Source of the DNA: Nostoc sp. T09
GTDB taxonomy: Bacteria; Cyanobacteriota; Cyanobacteriia; Cyanobacteriales; Nostocaceae
NCBI RefSeq assembly: GCF_002154695.1
Contig: NZ_MTAV01000043.1
Span: 1-59,934 of the forward strand
Direction of reading: 5' to 3'
Length of the DNA stretch: 59,934 nt
This document shows positions 45,085 to 56,078 of the stretch, in pieces; within the stretch, counting starts at the first letter, position 1; every line of letters starts with the position of its first letter. The position numbers and the translations under genes are program-made. Under the pieces are notes generated by a model. It was not told the DNA's origin. It made no database searches and was given only the letters and a program-made list of their open reading frames with translations.

Positions 45085-45648
45085 TTAGACCGATTTTTCT
45101 TGATAGCCTCCAGCGTAAGTAATCACACACATCTGCCTATATATAGCGTGAATACCGAAAGCAACTCCCGTAACTTTAAAAGCAGGGTTAAAGATATTTT
45201 GGCGATGACCGCGATCGCCCACCCCATCATCAATAATTAATTGCATAATTATGTCTTGGGCTAAATGAAAACCATAGGCAATATTTTCGGCTGCGGTAAT
45301 TTGCCAATCACCATAGCGGCTGATGCGAGTAAAGGGATCGCTACCATCGCTACCGTAGTGGCCAGTCGCGCCTGTGATTCCTTGGTCTTTAACGTGATCT
45401 TTAGCAGCCAAAGACATACCATTAGAAACGCTTAAAGCTGCCACAGGACGAACAGAATACAGAAATGAAATTGCTTCATCAACTGCTTTAACTCCTTCCT
45501 CAGTTTTTAAATAAACCCGCTCGGAGATTCTGACTTGCCTACCTTGGAAGCCCTGCTTCCAATTATTTAAAACTTGGAGGTATGCAGTTGGATTTGTCCG
45601 CACCTTGTTCATTTCTGCTATTACTTGTCGTTCTAGAAGTGATAGCAT
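45085..45648 (-). CDS. CAP (SCP/PR-1) domain protein without signal peptide
   Basis: The 187-residue protein is closely similar to its upstream neighbour across the whole CAP domain ([44 protein letters not shown]). It begins directly with the domain ([20 protein letters not shown]), so it should stay in the cytoplasm or be exported by another route. Function of bacterial CAP proteins is largely unknown. It looks like a tandem duplicate that lost its leader. Confidence 0.82.
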   Translation of the reverse strand: MLSLLERQVIAEMNKVRTNPTAYLQVLNNWKQGFQGRQVRISERVYLKTEEGVKAVDEAISFLYSVRPVAALSVSNGMSLAAKDHVKDQGITGATGHYGSDGSDPFTRISRYGDWQITAAENIAYGFHLAQDIIMQLIIDDGVGDRGHRQNIFNPAFKVTGVAFGIHAIYRQMCVITYAGGYQEKSV

Positions 45649-45667
45649 TTTTTATTAATTAACATAA

Positions 45668-45708
45668 ATAAAAAACTCTTGTAGTCAGGGCTTAATTCCT
45701 GACTACAA
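45668..45708 (-). terminator. Intrinsic terminator between the two CAP genes
   Basis: TTGTAGTCAGG (45679-45689) pairs perfectly with CCTGACTACAA (45698-45708). On the minus strand GAGTTTTTTATTT follows. It ends transcription of the upstream CAP gene, so the second gene may have reduced or separate expression. Confidence 0.82.
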
Positions 45709-45710
45709 AC

Positions 45711-46418
45711 TTATGATTTTTCTCTATAACCACCAGCGTAATCAATTACGCAAATTGTTTTATATGATTTGTGAGTTCCATAAGCAACACCCGCGACTTT
45801 GAAAGCACCGTTAAAAATGTTTTTGCGATGACCGCGATCGCGCACGCCATCATCAATAATTAACTGCATGACAATATCTCTGGCAGTGTTTGGGCCATAG
45901 CTAATATTTTCGCCTGCGGTAGTTTGCCATTTACCATAGCGATTAATGCGACTAGCAGGGTTGCTACCATCACTACCATTATGACCTGTTGCACCTTTGG
46001 GACCTTGGTCTTTGACATGATCTTTAGCACCTAAAGACATCCCCTTAGATGTACTCAATGCTCCCACAGGACGAGCTGACTTGAGAAATGCGATCGCCTC
46101 ATCCACGGCTGTGACTCCTTCTTGAGTCAGCAAATAGGTATTATTAGCGATTTTAACTCGGTTACCTTGAAAGCGCTTTCTATAGTTTTCTATTATGGGA
46201 AGGTATGCCTTGGGATTTGTCCGCACCTTGTTAGTTTCATCAATTACTTGTTGTTCTAATGGCGAAAGGTAACTTGCCTTGGCTAACAAAGTAGGAGTAG
46301 CTTTCTGACCTATAGACTGGGGCGATTTTGCTACAGACTGGTTAGGGGGTAGCAGTTGTTGATAACAGCTAGCTATCAGGGTAAGGGGCAAAAATAGCCA
46401 AATTCCAGCGCGACCCAT
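45711..46418 (-). CDS. CAP (SCP/PR-1) domain lipoprotein
   Basis: The 235-residue protein has a signal sequence with lipobox LIASC (Cys18), then a linker, then a CAP domain from about residue 52 ([18 protein letters not shown]). Conserved residues include [28 protein letters not shown] and [16 protein letters not shown]. Predicted location is lipid-anchored outside the cytoplasm. GAGGTAA lies six bases before the ATG. A duplicate follows. Confidence 0.87.
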   Translation of the reverse strand: MGRAGIWLFLPLTLIASCYQQLLPPNQSVAKSPQSIGQKATPTLLAKASYLSPLEQQVIDETNKVRTNPKAYLPIIENYRKRFQGNRVKIANNTYLLTQEGVTAVDEAIAFLKSARPVGALSTSKGMSLGAKDHVKDQGPKGATGHNGSDGSNPASRINRYGKWQTTAGENISYGPNTARDIVMQLIIDDGVRDRGHRKNIFNGAFKVAGVAYGTHKSYKTICVIDYAGGYREKS

Positions 46419-46939
46419 GAATTACCTCACAATGTAATTTATACGGTTTAATTTATTTACTTTTGGATACACCACATAATAGTAGAATTTCGTAATCTTC
46501 AAAAAAGATATTTTGAAAAAAAAGCGCAGAGTTACGCCAAGGAGTACAGATAACTCTCCAATACTCGGCGTTAAACCTCTGCGTTATACAATTCTCACTC
46601 AACATCATGTTGTAACCTTTCTTACAAGAAACGTAAAGAGTGAATAGACTATCTAGGGGGGAATGTTGTTCCCCATAAATGCCTGCGGTTTACAAACTAG
46701 ACCTGCCTTAAAAATAGAGGCTGAAACAACGCAAGATCGTTATTTTCATTGTTTCTTGTGAGCGCAGCTCATGGAGTCTCTTGCAAAAATATATTTTTGC
46801 AAGAGGGGGGAAAGGGAAAAGGTTAAAGGGAAAGGGTTTTGAGTTTCTTTCCCCTTTTCCCCTTTCCCTTTTACCGACTTCTGCAAGAAGTCTACTGAAC
46901 ATTGGTATAGGTTTTTTCGGGTTCGCGGTATGCCACGAC
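46419..46939. other. Intergenic region with repeat fragments
   Basis: Around 46510-46590 an imperfect inverted repeat (gcgcagagttacgcc and ggcgttaaacctctgcg) looks like a dispersed repeat. From about 46800 to 46875 is a polypurine-polypyrimidine stretch (gggaaagggaaaagg, then ccccttttcccctttccc) that can fold on itself. No gene is supported. Confidence 0.45.
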
Positions 46940-47698
46940 CTACTTAGCATCAGCTAATATAGTTTCGATGTTTGATAACTGCACGACACCAGAGAAATTT
47001 TTACTCTTCATCACGAAAAAAGGTGTACCAGCAATGCCCAATTGTTCAGCTAGCCGAACATCTTTTCCTATCGCTTTTTCAGCAAGTGTGTTGATACCGA
47101 AGGCATCACTTTTAAACTTTTCTAAATCTAGATTCAAAGATTTTGCGGTATCGATATATAACGCTTCGCCAAGTTGTTTTTGATTAGCAAACAAAGCATC
47201 ATGATACTCCCAAAATTTGCCTTGTTGATTTGCTGCCCAAGCTGCTTTAGCTGCCGGCAATGCTTCAGCATGAATTGCAGTTAGAGGGAAATGTTTGTAG
47301 ACTAATTTCACCTCATTCTGGTGCTTTGCTAACAACTGCTTCAAGGTTTTATGCGCCTCAGCACAGTAGGGACATTGAAAATCAGAAAATTCTACCAACA
47401 CAATTTTTGATGTTGCCGATCCAGTAGTAGGAGACTCACTAATTACCAACTGAGGATTTGTTTTTAAATCTTGTAAAAACGCTTGTCGTGTTTGTTGCAA
47501 CTGTTGTTGCTGTTGCTGTTCGTATGTTTGGACAGATTCGATAATTACCTCCGGGTGTTGTCGGAGGATTTGTAATACTTGCTGTTCTAGTTTGGGATTG
47601 ACGGAACTAGCCGCTTGTGCGGGAAGGGACCAGGCTAAAAGACAGCACAGTAAGCTGATGCACGCCCATATACGTATATACGGAAAAAATTGACGCAT
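46940..47698 (-). CDS. Exported DsbA-like thiol-disulfide oxidoreductase
   Basis: The protein has 252 residues. A signal peptide (to about residue 30, SLPAQAA) precedes a helical, Gln-rich stretch (about 60-75) and a thioredoxin fold. The active site is CPYC (109-112) and the cis-Pro loop is GIAGTPFFV. It probably forms or isomerises disulfides in periplasm or thylakoid lumen. The extended N-terminus is common in the cyanobacterial DSBA/BdbD-like group. Confidence 0.88.
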   Translation of the reverse strand: MRQFFPYIRIWACISLLCCLLAWSLPAQAASSVNPKLEQQVLQILRQHPEVIIESVQTYEQQQQQQLQQTRQAFLQDLKTNPQLVISESPTTGSATSKIVLVEFSDFQCPYCAEAHKTLKQLLAKHQNEVKLVYKHFPLTAIHAEALPAAKAAWAANQQGKFWEYHDALFANQKQLGEALYIDTAKSLNLDLEKFKSDAFGINTLAEKAIGKDVRLAEQLGIAGTPFFVMKSKNFSGVVQLSNIETILADAK

Positions 47699-48612
47699 AC
47701 AAAAACTCGATTTCTCAACATCCTCCTAGTATTCCCTGAGACGAGTCTAGGCGATCGCATTCTTGGGCAAAATCAAATTTAATCCATAATTGATTTAAGA
47801 GGCCAGCCAAACTCCGTCCGTATTATTGATGGTGTTGCGTGCAAATGGCGATCAAAGCAGAAAAATTGATTGGCGATGATGATTGTCAGAATTGTATTTG
47901 ACTACTATGGATGTGGAAGCAGCTCATCTTAAATTTAAATTCTCTATATTAAGTCATTATTTATGCTATTTTTTTTTAAACTTCAGTATATACGCTTAAA
48001 CAGCGATTCCCTAGAAAAGCGATCGCTATTTCAGCGTATTTGTACATGTTTTGGTTTTAACGCTCAAGAAATTCCTGATTTTACCTAAAAAATTAGTAAT
48101 CAACAGTCAACTGTGAAAATACAGTTTTTTACAAAATATTATTGATTTGTATAGCAATTTCTCATAGAAGTGAAGCCAAAAAATTTATAAAGAAATAACT
48201 TATAGTTTTAAAAAATTATTGCAAAATAGTGATATTAGGAGAAAAATGCTATAATTCATTTAATTTTTTTAGATATTCTTTGCAATACTTAACTACCTTT
48301 TAATGAACAAAGGTTAACATAGATTAAAAATGATAAATACCATCATATTTTAGTAAATATATCAGGCTAAATTGAGAGTAAGCTTAATCATTAGAGCCTA
48401 GTTAAGAACTTGTGTAACTAAGCGCAAATAAACATCACAATCAAAAATGAAAATCCATATTCTGATTTTTGGACAACAATGATATGGATAATTAGCTGTG
48501 ATTTTATATGTGTGAAAAACTTACTAGGTTGTACAGCAAGGTTATAAAAAGCCTAGCTGAGGCAAGTCACTAAGAGCAGAAACCAAAGCAATCTTAACAA
48601 CAAGACAGACGT
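47699..48612. other. Long AT-rich region upstream of the universal stress gene
   Basis: I see no gene in these 914 bases. A HIP1 octamer lies near 48018. Several AT-rich runs (47965-47990, 48100-48330) and imperfect inverted repeats are present, but nothing I can call. The last 150 bases should hold the promoter of the downstream gene; a small RNA cannot be excluded. Confidence 0.4.
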
Positions 48613-49467
48613 ATGATGATAGAGAAAATTTTGCTGGCTGTGTCTGGATTGGGACATGCAGAAGAGATGCTGAAAGCATTGAAAGAAGTGCCATCAATTC
48701 AAACTGCAAAAGTTACAGTTTTGCATGTGGTACCACCTCAATCTACCGCTAATGCTATGACCCAAAAGTGGGAAGAAGGTGGCAAGATCCTAGCTAATGC
48801 TATTCAGTCTTTGAACTTAGATCCAAGTCAAGCTTCTTCAATCTTGCGGCAAGGCGATCCTAAAGATGTAGTTTGCCAGGTAGCTGATGAAATCGATGCT
48901 GACTTGATTATTATGGGTTCACGGGGACTTAAGCGGCTGCAATCGATTTTATCGAACTCAGTTAGCCAGTATGTATTCCAGCTGTCATCTCGCCCCATGT
49001 TGTTGGTAAAAGATGACATTTATGTTAAAAGAATTAACCGCGTTATGGTGGCAATGGATAATTCTGATGCCGCCAAACACTGCTTGAGTTTAGCTTTGTT
49101 TCTGCTGCGAGGTATCCAGGGCGGTCAGCTAATTTTGACTAATGTTAATACAGATTTGCGTGGTAAATCATCTGACGTGAACGAAATTACCCCAGAGAAA
49201 AATTCAGCTTTGGCAGCAGCAGTTGCAGAAGCCGAAAGGCAAGGGGTGAAAGCTCGTTGTTTTACTAGTAGTGGCAAACCAGGCGAAGAAATCTGTCGTT
49301 TGGCAGAGGAGTTGAACGTAGATTTATTATTGCTTGGATCTCCAGATCGGCGTCCATCGGTCGCGAAGAGTTTTGTCGATATAGATCGGCTAATCGGCGC
49401 TTCTTTGTCTGATTATGTTCGAGTCAATGCTAGTTGTCCTGTGTTGTTGGCACGAACCGTTAGTTAA
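48613..49467 (+). CDS. Tandem universal stress protein
   Basis: The 284-residue protein has two UspA domains. The first (1-136) has LIIMGSRGLKRLQSILSNSV, a recognisable ATP-binding G-x2-G-x9-G(S)-type loop. The second (about 140-284) ends LLLLGSPDRRPSVAKSF, where that loop is degenerate. So one domain may bind nucleotide and the other not. A terminator follows 32 bp after the stop. An ATG pair (48613, 48616) makes the first codon ambiguous by one. Confidence 0.87.
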   Translation: MMIEKILLAVSGLGHAEEMLKALKEVPSIQTAKVTVLHVVPPQSTANAMTQKWEEGGKILANAIQSLNLDPSQASSILRQGDPKDVVCQVADEIDADLIIMGSRGLKRLQSILSNSVSQYVFQLSSRPMLLVKDDIYVKRINRVMVAMDNSDAAKHCLSLALFLLRGIQGGQLILTNVNTDLRGKSSDVNEITPEKNSALAAAVAEAERQGVKARCFTSSGKPGEEICRLAEELNVDLLLLGSPDRRPSVAKSFVDIDRLIGASLSDYVRVNASCPVLLARTVS

Positions 49468-49499
49468 GGTCACAATATATTTAGCGGTTGATAAACAAA

Positions 49500-49536
49500 A
49501 ACCCCTACACCTATGGTGCAGGGGTTCTTTATTTTA
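49500..49536 (+). terminator. Intrinsic terminator of the universal stress gene
   Basis: ACCCCT-A-CACC and GGTG-C-AGGGGT form a stem with one mismatch around a TAT loop, followed by TCTTTATTTTAT. It also sits just past the end of the convergent psbM. Confidence 0.82.
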
Positions 49537-49547
49537 TAAAAAACGTA

Positions 49548-49664
49548 TTAACTATCTTTTTTACCTTCGCGGCTGGCAGTTTGGATGTACAGAACTATCA
49601 AAAATACAGCGGGAACTAGTACGAACAGAATGCTCGCTACGAACCCCAGGTCATTAACTTGCAT
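49548..49664 (-). CDS. psbM: Photosystem II reaction centre protein M
   Basis: The 38-residue single-helix protein reads [20 protein letters not shown], then a hydrophobic run ending [14 protein letters not shown]. This matches the PsbM pattern: a short polar start, one transmembrane helix and a charged C-terminus. PsbM sits at the dimer interface of photosystem II in the thylakoid membrane. A GGAGAGG site lies about ten bases before the ATG. Confidence 0.9.
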   Translation of the reverse strand: MQVNDLGFVASILFVLVPAVFLIVLYIQTASREGKKDS

Positions 49665-49783
49665 GGCAAGAAAGCCTCTCCTAGATTTCCAGTCAACAAC
49701 ATTAGGATAGCATCATCGATGACAGAGTTTGCCCAAATTTTCTGCTGCTATAAATGCTCAGCAAGGTGAAATTATCCCCAGGG

Positions 49784-50080
49784 CTAAGGCTTAGTTACGA
49801 CGCTTACTGGTCCATTTACTAAGCTTTGACAAGCAAGGCGGTAATTTTCGGGTTTTTTCTTCAATTTCCGGTTTTCTACATCTGTACGAGGGGAAAGATT
49901 CTCTATACCTTCAACAATCTCGACTATGCAAGTACCACACTGGCCATAGCCACCGCAATTTGTCATTTTGCCAATTAATGTATAGATGTCAATTCCATTT
50001 TGTATTGCTTTAAGCCGGAGATTGGCACCATCTGCTGCTACTACTTCTTTATTTTCTTTAACGAATTTGATATTACCCAT
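49784..50080 (-). CDS. 2Fe-2S ferredoxin-type protein
   Basis: The 98-residue protein has Cys at 42, 48, 51 ([11 protein letters not shown]) and 84 (LAC), the ligand set of a plant-type or adrenodoxin-type 2Fe-2S cluster. It begins INIKF-like ([17 protein letters not shown]). It is probably a soluble electron carrier, but its partner is unknown; it is not the main photosynthetic ferredoxin by sequence. AAGG lies eight bases before the ATG. It sits between psbM and psbK on the same strand. Confidence 0.88.
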   Translation of the reverse strand: MGNIKFVKENKEVVAADGANLRLKAIQNGIDIYTLIGKMTNCGGYGQCGTCIVEIVEGIENLSPRTDVENRKLKKKPENYRLACQSLVNGPVSVVTKP

Positions 50081-50210
50081 AACTGCTACCTTATTGAATT
50101 TAAGCCCGGTTGTTGGCTGTGTGTTAACTAGGTTGAATATCCTAACTTAAGTCTATAGTAAAAAATTACATATTATTAAGAATTATCAATTTTAGCAAAG
50201 CAAAATAGGC

Positions 50211-50241
50211 AAAAAAATAGGACAGGTTCAAAGACCTGTCC
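50211..50241 (-). terminator. Intrinsic terminator of psbK
   Basis: GGACAGGT (50220-50227) pairs with ACCTGTCC (50234-50241). On the minus strand the stem is followed by TATTTTTTT. It lies 22 bp past the psbK stop codon. Confidence 0.88.
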
Positions 50242-50263
50242 CAGAAATTAAAAATTAATTAAC

Positions 50264-50401
50264 TTACCTAAATCCCACTGCTGCTTGCCAAACGAAAGCA
50301 AGTAACAAGAAGAAAACGGGAATTATTGGGAGAACATCCACCAAAGGATCAAAAATTTGGTAAGCCTCAGGCAATTTTGCTAACAACAGTGCTGCTTCCA
50401 T
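50264..50401 (-). CDS. psbK: Photosystem II reaction centre protein K
   Basis: This 45-codon frame encodes [20 protein letters not shown], then [20 protein letters not shown] and AVGFR. It is a classic PsbK: a short propeptide-like leader, then the mature KLPEAY start and one transmembrane helix. PsbK stabilises the CP43 side of photosystem II. It follows tgt in the same direction, an arrangement familiar in cyanobacteria. Confidence 0.95.
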   Translation of the reverse strand: MEAALLLAKLPEAYQIFDPLVDVLPIIPVFFLLLAFVWQAAVGFR

Positions 50402-50464
50402 ATTCGTTTAAATCCACCTATCCAACACAGCTTTCATAATTGAGAAGTATCTTAACATGGTTTG

Positions 50465-51664
<1,200 letters not shown>

Positions 51665-51773
51665 CTAAATAATGGACAAGTATAAAAAATGGTAACTGGG
51701 TCTTAGCTATCACCTTAGTGCTAACTACTAACCGATTACCAACTTTTCGACTATATAGTATTTCTGTTGCTAG

Positions 51774-52226
51774 TTAAAACGACTCAGAAGTGTCATCATC
51801 AATTTCTGCATCCCATCTAGCTGAGAGTACTTGCTCCATCATGGCTTCTATAGCGCTGACATTCAAGTTACGCTCCTTTCGCTCTTGTAGGGGAGTGGAG
51901 AGGGGAATTAGCCGCAGACACATACCTTCTTGCATTAAATCAAAGTAGGTTTCTTGTTGCGGGGACTGTTTCAATTCTAAGTAATCAAAACTATGAACAT
52001 TTAAATAAAGCGCTTGGTTGGCAACTAAAGTAGATCTTTGTGGATTGGCAAACACTTCCATCACATCCCCATCACCCTCACTCTGTAACTGGCCTTCTTG
52101 GGTGTAGATGTAGTGGACTCGACCTAAGTCAGCCAACAATCGTCGCATGTCGAGCTTATTCACAATAATGCCCGTGTTAATAATGCACGGAGCTGGTATC
52201 CTGGTGTCGGGTAGATGGTGACTCAT
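51774..52226 (-). CDS. Conserved cyanobacterial hypothetical protein
   Basis: I do not recognise this 150-residue protein as a named family. It has mixed beta/alpha character (PAPCIINTGIIVNKLDMRRL near the start, ALYLNVHSFDYLELKQ) and an acidic C-terminus (DAEIDDDTSESF). No signal peptide is seen. It looks well conserved in style and stands alone between tgt and cobS. Confidence 0.6.
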   Translation of the reverse strand: MSHHLPDTRIPAPCIINTGIIVNKLDMRRLLADLGRVHYIYTQEGQLQSEGDGDVMEVFANPQRSTLVANQALYLNVHSFDYLELKQSPQQETYFDLMQEGMCLRLIPLSTPLQERKERNLNVSAIEAMMEQVLSARWDAEIDDDTSESF

Positions 52227-52595
52227 AAGGAAATGGGGAATGAGCGAAGGTCAGGTGCAACAGCGCAAAACATTTAAGCCCACAGTCTGTATACCCCCTA
52301 CATTTACAAAATATCAACTTTCGAGGGCAATCGTCTAAAAACCTGGATTAGGTTCTTAATTTAAGAATACAAAACAAAATTCTTTCTGTTGAACTTTTGC
52401 ATTTTTGAGATTTGTTAAAGCTTTGTATAAATTAATGCTTAAGTCTTTTAAGCACACTGAGACTAGCATAACAAAATTTTCTGGATGAATCTCAATAGCA
52501 AATAAAACTTATTTAAAGCTTTAAAATCTTCTAACACAGCTTGTGACGGAATAGTGAACTTATTCCATAAATAGCTGTTGAGCGAAGTAAATAAT
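52227..52595. other. Intergenic region between divergent genes, upstream of cobS
   Basis: No gene and no recognisable cobalamin riboswitch (B12 box) are seen. The stretch 52340-52510 is AT-rich and probably carries both promoters. Confidence 0.4.
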
Positions 52596-53369
52596 ATGAC
52601 AAATCAGCCTCCATCTGAGAAAAAGCTGCTGTTAGATTTAGCTGCTAGCGTAATATTTTATACTACTATTCCGTTGCCAAATTTGACGGGATTAGAGTTT
52701 GGGCGGGTGGCGCGTTTTGCTCCACTAGTAGGACTACTGATTGGCGGAATTTTAGGGTTATTTGATACAGGAATAAGTTATTTGGGTATACCAGTATTAA
52801 CTCGTAGCGCCTTAGTAGTGAGTCTGAGCATTGGTATTACTGGAGGACTGCATTTAGACGGAACGATGGATACTGCTGACGGTTTAGCGGTAGGTGACCC
52901 AGATAGACGCTTAGAGGTAATGACAGACAGTGCTACAGGTGCATTTGGAGCAATGGCAGCGATCGCCTTATTGTTGCTCAAAACAACAGCCTTAACAGAT
53001 ATAGAAGCAAACCGTTGGTTGATCTTAATGGCGGCTTGTGGCTGGGGACGCTGGGGACAACAGCTAGCGATCGCTTGTTATCCTTACCTAAAACCTACTG
53101 GTAAAGGCGCGTTGCACAAACAAGCCATTCAATCTTACAAAGATTTGTTACCAGGACTGCTGTTGCTCATAGCTTTAAGCGGGTTACTTTTTTTGCTAGA
53201 TAGCAAGCTGATGTTTTTGGCATTAGCAATGGTAATCGCTGGAAGTGCGATCGCCACTTTGACTAGTGCATGGTTTAACTATAAATTAGGCGGACACACA
53301 GGCGACACTTACGGCGCAGTCGTTGAGTGGACTGAAGCCTTATTTCTTTGTGTGCTGACTGTTTTTTAA
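52596..53369 (+). CDS. cobS: Adenosylcobinamide-GDP ribazoletransferase (cobalamin synthase)
   Basis: The 257-residue integral membrane enzyme joins adenosylcobinamide-GDP with alpha-ribazole, the last assembly step of the cobalamin lower ligand. [18 protein letters not shown] is the acidic, metal-binding signature, and the [12 protein letters not shown] and GKGALHKQ regions are typical. About six hydrophobic segments are present. I start at the ATG at 52596; the in-frame TTG six codons earlier is weaker. Confidence 0.93.
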   Translation: MTNQPPSEKKLLLDLAASVIFYTTIPLPNLTGLEFGRVARFAPLVGLLIGGILGLFDTGISYLGIPVLTRSALVVSLSIGITGGLHLDGTMDTADGLAVGDPDRRLEVMTDSATGAFGAMAAIALLLLKTTALTDIEANRWLILMAACGWGRWGQQLAIACYPYLKPTGKGALHKQAIQSYKDLLPGLLLLIALSGLLFLLDSKLMFLALAMVIAGSAIATLTSAWFNYKLGGHTGDTYGAVVEWTEALFLCVLTVF

Positions 53370-53379
53370 GAGAAAGGGG

Positions 53380-53448
53380 CACAAGGAAGAAATAACTAAT
53401 GACCCTTGTCTATTATCTTTCGACAAATCACAAATGACCAATGACTAC
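53380..53448. repeat. STRR tract after cobS
   Basis: TGACCCTTGTCTATTATC and ACAAATCACAAATGACCA show 7-base periodicity of the CAAATGA/CCAATGA type, also seen at 28600. Confidence 0.55.
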
Positions 53449-53449
53449 T

Positions 53450-53911
53450 TCATTTTATCGGTTGCAGCTTTGTCACTTTAAGTTTAAACTTCCCAACACC
53501 AGTTTCTCCAAAAGAACGGACACGAATAATATAAGTACCTGTTTCTACAATACGAGTAAATAATAAGGAGTTACTGGTGCCATCGGGTCCGTCATCATTT
53601 TCTGCCAATGTTGCTCCATCGGGTGACAGCAGGGTGATAATGCTATCAAAGTTGTCAGATGCCAAATCAACTGCTAAATTATCACCTTTATTCAACTTCA
53701 CCGTATAATCACGGGCAAATCCGCCTTGACCAGTGGGAATATCTTTCTCTGAGAGCGTATCGTTAAATTCAGCACTACTAGTAGTTAAAGGAATTGGACT
53801 ATATAACTTATTTTGAGCAAAAGCTGCGCTTGTACTGACACCAATTGCCACTAATGTGGCTGGAATGATGATTACCCGTTTCAAACCGATTGTAAAAGCT
53901 TTACCGATCAT
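53450..53911 (-). CDS. Exported protein with a pre-peptidase C-terminal (PPC) domain
   Basis: The protein has 153 residues from the ATG at 53911. A signal peptide ends near STSAAFA. The rest is one beta-sandwich PPC domain: RDYTVKLNKGDNLAVDLASD, FDSIITLLSPDGATLAENDDG and VETGTYIIRVRSFGETGVGKF. Such domains usually accompany secreted proteases; here it stands alone. Predicted location is periplasmic or extracellular. Confidence 0.8.
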   Translation of the reverse strand: MIGKAFTIGLKRVIIIPATLVAIGVSTSAAFAQNKLYSPIPLTTSSAEFNDTLSEKDIPTGQGGFARDYTVKLNKGDNLAVDLASDNFDSIITLLSPDGATLAENDDGPDGTSNSLLFTRIVETGTYIIRVRSFGETGVGKFKLKVTKLQPIK

Positions 53912-53992
53912 TTCAAGCAAAATTCCCACACAAACAGGGTGATCTGGTCAATTATAGAGTTCTCTGAGATAGCTTGCCCATGAATTGTTTGG

Positions 53993-54670
53993 TTATTTAT
54001 TTTTGATAGCAGTAGCAAGTGCTACTAACCCTGAGACCGCAATTCCCCAGTTACTAAGTGTTTGTACCGCAGCAGCAGCAGTAGCACCAGTAGTGTAAAT
54101 ATCATCAACTAATAACACTGGAAAATCTGGATGGCGATCGCGAAGTTCTGAACCGACAGCAAAAGCTGCTGACAAGTTTTGTTCTCGCTCTGATACTGAT
54201 AAACCAAACTGCGCTTTAGTTTCTCTAACTCTTTCTAGACCATTTAGTTTGAATTTTAACCCAGTTGTTTGACAAAAACTTTGTGCTAAGAGTGCAGCTT
54301 GGTTATAGCCGCGTTGTTTTTGCTTACTAGCGTGAAGTGGTATGGGAACAACAACAAACTTTTGATTGCGTTTTGGCGAATTTAATAACCAAGCTTCTCC
54401 TAACCATTGACCCAAAGGACGAGCAATTTGAGGTTGATTTTCGTATTTCAGCGCTGCGATCGCTCTTTTTAGGGAACCACCATAAACTCCCCAGCTAAAT
54501 ACTGGTAGAGGCTCTTTCCATAAGATATTTGGGTCTTGGAGGTGACATTTTTGTAACTGTTTTTCACAGTATTCACAAAGTTCACGAGTTGTACTTCGTT
54601 GGCATAGAGGACAATGGGATTGAAGAAAAAGGTTAAGTAAACCTTTAAGTGCGGTTCTAGCATAAATCAC
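53993..54670 (-). CDS. comF: ComF-family phosphoribosyltransferase-like protein
   Basis: The 225-residue protein has an N-terminal zinc-finger-like region with paired cysteines (CPLC and CEYC) and a type I PRTase domain. The PRPP loop is VLLVDDIYTTGATAAAA. Further signatures are VVPIPLHASKQKQRGYNQ and AQFGLSVSEREQN. ComF takes part in DNA uptake during competence, and most cyanobacteria carry it. The start is a GTG at 54670. Confidence 0.9.
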   Translation of the reverse strand: MIYARTALKGLLNLFLQSHCPLCQRSTTRELCEYCEKQLQKCHLQDPNILWKEPLPVFSWGVYGGSLKRAIAALKYENQPQIARPLGQWLGEAWLLNSPKRNQKFVVVPIPLHASKQKQRGYNQAALLAQSFCQTTGLKFKLNGLERVRETKAQFGLSVSEREQNLSAAFAVGSELRDRHPDFPVLLVDDIYTTGATAAAAVQTLSNWGIAVSGLVALATAIKNK

Positions 54671-54730
54671 AGCTAGTATGTCCTTTTAAGATCGGGTATG
54701 GCTGACATTAATCTGGCACAAATCAGATTT

Positions 54731-54805
54731 GTCATTTGTCATTGGTCATTCGTCATTCGTCACTTGTACTGAGCGAAGCCGAAGTATTGGTCATTTGTCA
54801 TTTCT
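54731..54805. repeat. STRR tract upstream of the Uma2-family gene
   Basis: Repeated GTCATTT, GTCATTG, GTCATTC, GTCATTC and GTCACTT units are interrupted by a short GC-rich fragment (ctgagcgaagccgaagta). Confidence 0.65.
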
Positions 54806-54904
54806 TCCCCTGCTCCCCCTTGCCTCATCCGCTTCAATTCCCAGCCCCGATTTTCAAGTTACGATACTAAAATCCCCCCGACCCTCACATTTGCTGAACA
54901 AGTC

Positions 54905-55489
54905 ATGCAAAAGATAGAAACGACGTTACCACTTCGCCTGTGGACTGTTGAGGAATACCACCGAATAGCTGAGGTTGGGATTTTTGGTGCAGATGAACGT
55001 GTGGAACTCCTAGATGGAAAGATTATTTGGATGAGTGCCAAAGGAACAACCCATACTTCAGCTGTGGGCAGAACAAATAAATTAATACAAAATCGTTTAG
55101 GAAGTCGGGCTTGGGTATCTGTTCAAGACCCAGTAAAGTTAAATGAACGGTCTGAACCAGAACCAGATATTGCGGTCGTTAAAGTAGATCCTCTAGACTA
55201 TGCAGACCATCATCCTACTCCACCTGAGATTTATCTGATTATTGAGGTGGCAGATAGTAGCCTGAAACTGGATTGTGAAACTAAAGGCAAAGCCTACTCA
55301 AAAGCGGGAATTAGTGATTATTGGGTGCTAGACGTGGTTAGTCGTCAAGTACACATCTTGAGAGAACCAAGTGAAGATGGCTATCAAAGTGAAAAGATTT
55401 TGGCAGAAGATGAGACTATTTCACCCTTAGAGTTTCCTGATTTGAGAATTCAGGTTTTAGAGATGTTACCGCTAGTGAGTAGGTCTTAG
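54905..55489 (+). CDS. Uma2-family (DUF820) endonuclease-like protein
   Basis: The 194-residue protein has a PD-(D/E)XK-like fold. Signatures are WTVEEYHRIAEVGIF, RVELLDGKIIWMS, EPEPDIAVVK with the catalytic Asp, IEVADSSLKLDCETKGKAYS with Glu and Lys, and the YWVLDV strand. The family is hugely expanded in cyanobacteria and its biological role is not settled. Start ATG at 54905. Confidence 0.88.
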   Translation: MQKIETTLPLRLWTVEEYHRIAEVGIFGADERVELLDGKIIWMSAKGTTHTSAVGRTNKLIQNRLGSRAWVSVQDPVKLNERSEPEPDIAVVKVDPLDYADHHPTPPEIYLIIEVADSSLKLDCETKGKAYSKAGISDYWVLDVVSRQVHILREPSEDGYQSEKILAEDETISPLEFPDLRIQVLEMLPLVSRS

Positions 55490-55541
55490 GTAAAAGCGAT
55501 CGCATTCAAGTAAAATTTGGTAAACAGCACTAGTTTGGCAT

Positions 55542-56030
55542 TTAGGGCTGGTTGAGTAATTTTACGTACACACGATCGCACCTTGGGGTTTCTACACCTG
55601 TTGCTGGTTTATATCCGTTACTTTCATACAGTTTGACCGCTTCTACTAAAACACTCGCGGTTTCAATCCAGATTTCCTGAAAACCACGGGCGGCGATCGC
55701 TGCTTCTAGTTGTTGTAACAAATATTTCCCTAACCCTATACCTCTGATACTGGGTAAAAGGTACATTTTGCGGATTTCTACAGCTTTTTCACCCCGATTT
55801 ACAGGGTAGTATGCCCCAGTACCTACTAACTGGCCTTGGTGTTCAATTACCCAAAACTCGCCTCCAGTGGCTAAGTAGCATTCCTCCACTTGCACCACAT
55901 CTCGGTCAGCGCCGTTGGGTTCCCAACCCAAACCGTATTCTGATAATACATAACTGATAACTGCGGCAGTGCTTGTGCGATCGCTCTGCTCCCAGTTACG
56001 AATCAAAAAATCTCGATAATAATCTCTCAT
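55542..56030 (-). CDS. GNAT-family N-acetyltransferase
   Basis: The 162-residue protein begins MRDYYRDFLIRNWEQSDR. The acetyl-CoA site lies in VEIRKMYLLPSIRGIGLGKYLLQQL, and EIWIETASVLVEAVKLYESNGY completes the fold. The RGIGLGK loop fits Q/RxxGxG/A. Substrate is unknown. It is probably a soluble cytoplasmic enzyme. Confidence 0.86.
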   Translation of the reverse strand: MRDYYRDFLIRNWEQSDRTSTAAVISYVLSEYGLGWEPNGADRDVVQVEECYLATGGEFWVIEHQGQLVGTGAYYPVNRGEKAVEIRKMYLLPSIRGIGLGKYLLQQLEAAIAARGFQEIWIETASVLVEAVKLYESNGYKPATGVETPRCDRVYVKLLNQP

Positions 56031-56078
56031 CGGAAAATTTTCAATAATTTTTAATTTTGAACGGGAGCAAAGTGAGAG

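Noticed and set aside
46708-46950. 80-codon minus-strand frame
   Set aside because: It runs through low-complexity polypurine DNA (gggaaaggg) and has no ribosome site or recognisable domain.
47699-48612. Small genes in the AT-rich 914-bp gap
   Set aside because: No frame had a ribosome site and conserved-looking sequence; the region is only described as intergenic.
52227-52595. Possible cobalamin riboswitch before cobS
   Set aside because: No B12-box or matching paired arms could be seen in the leader.
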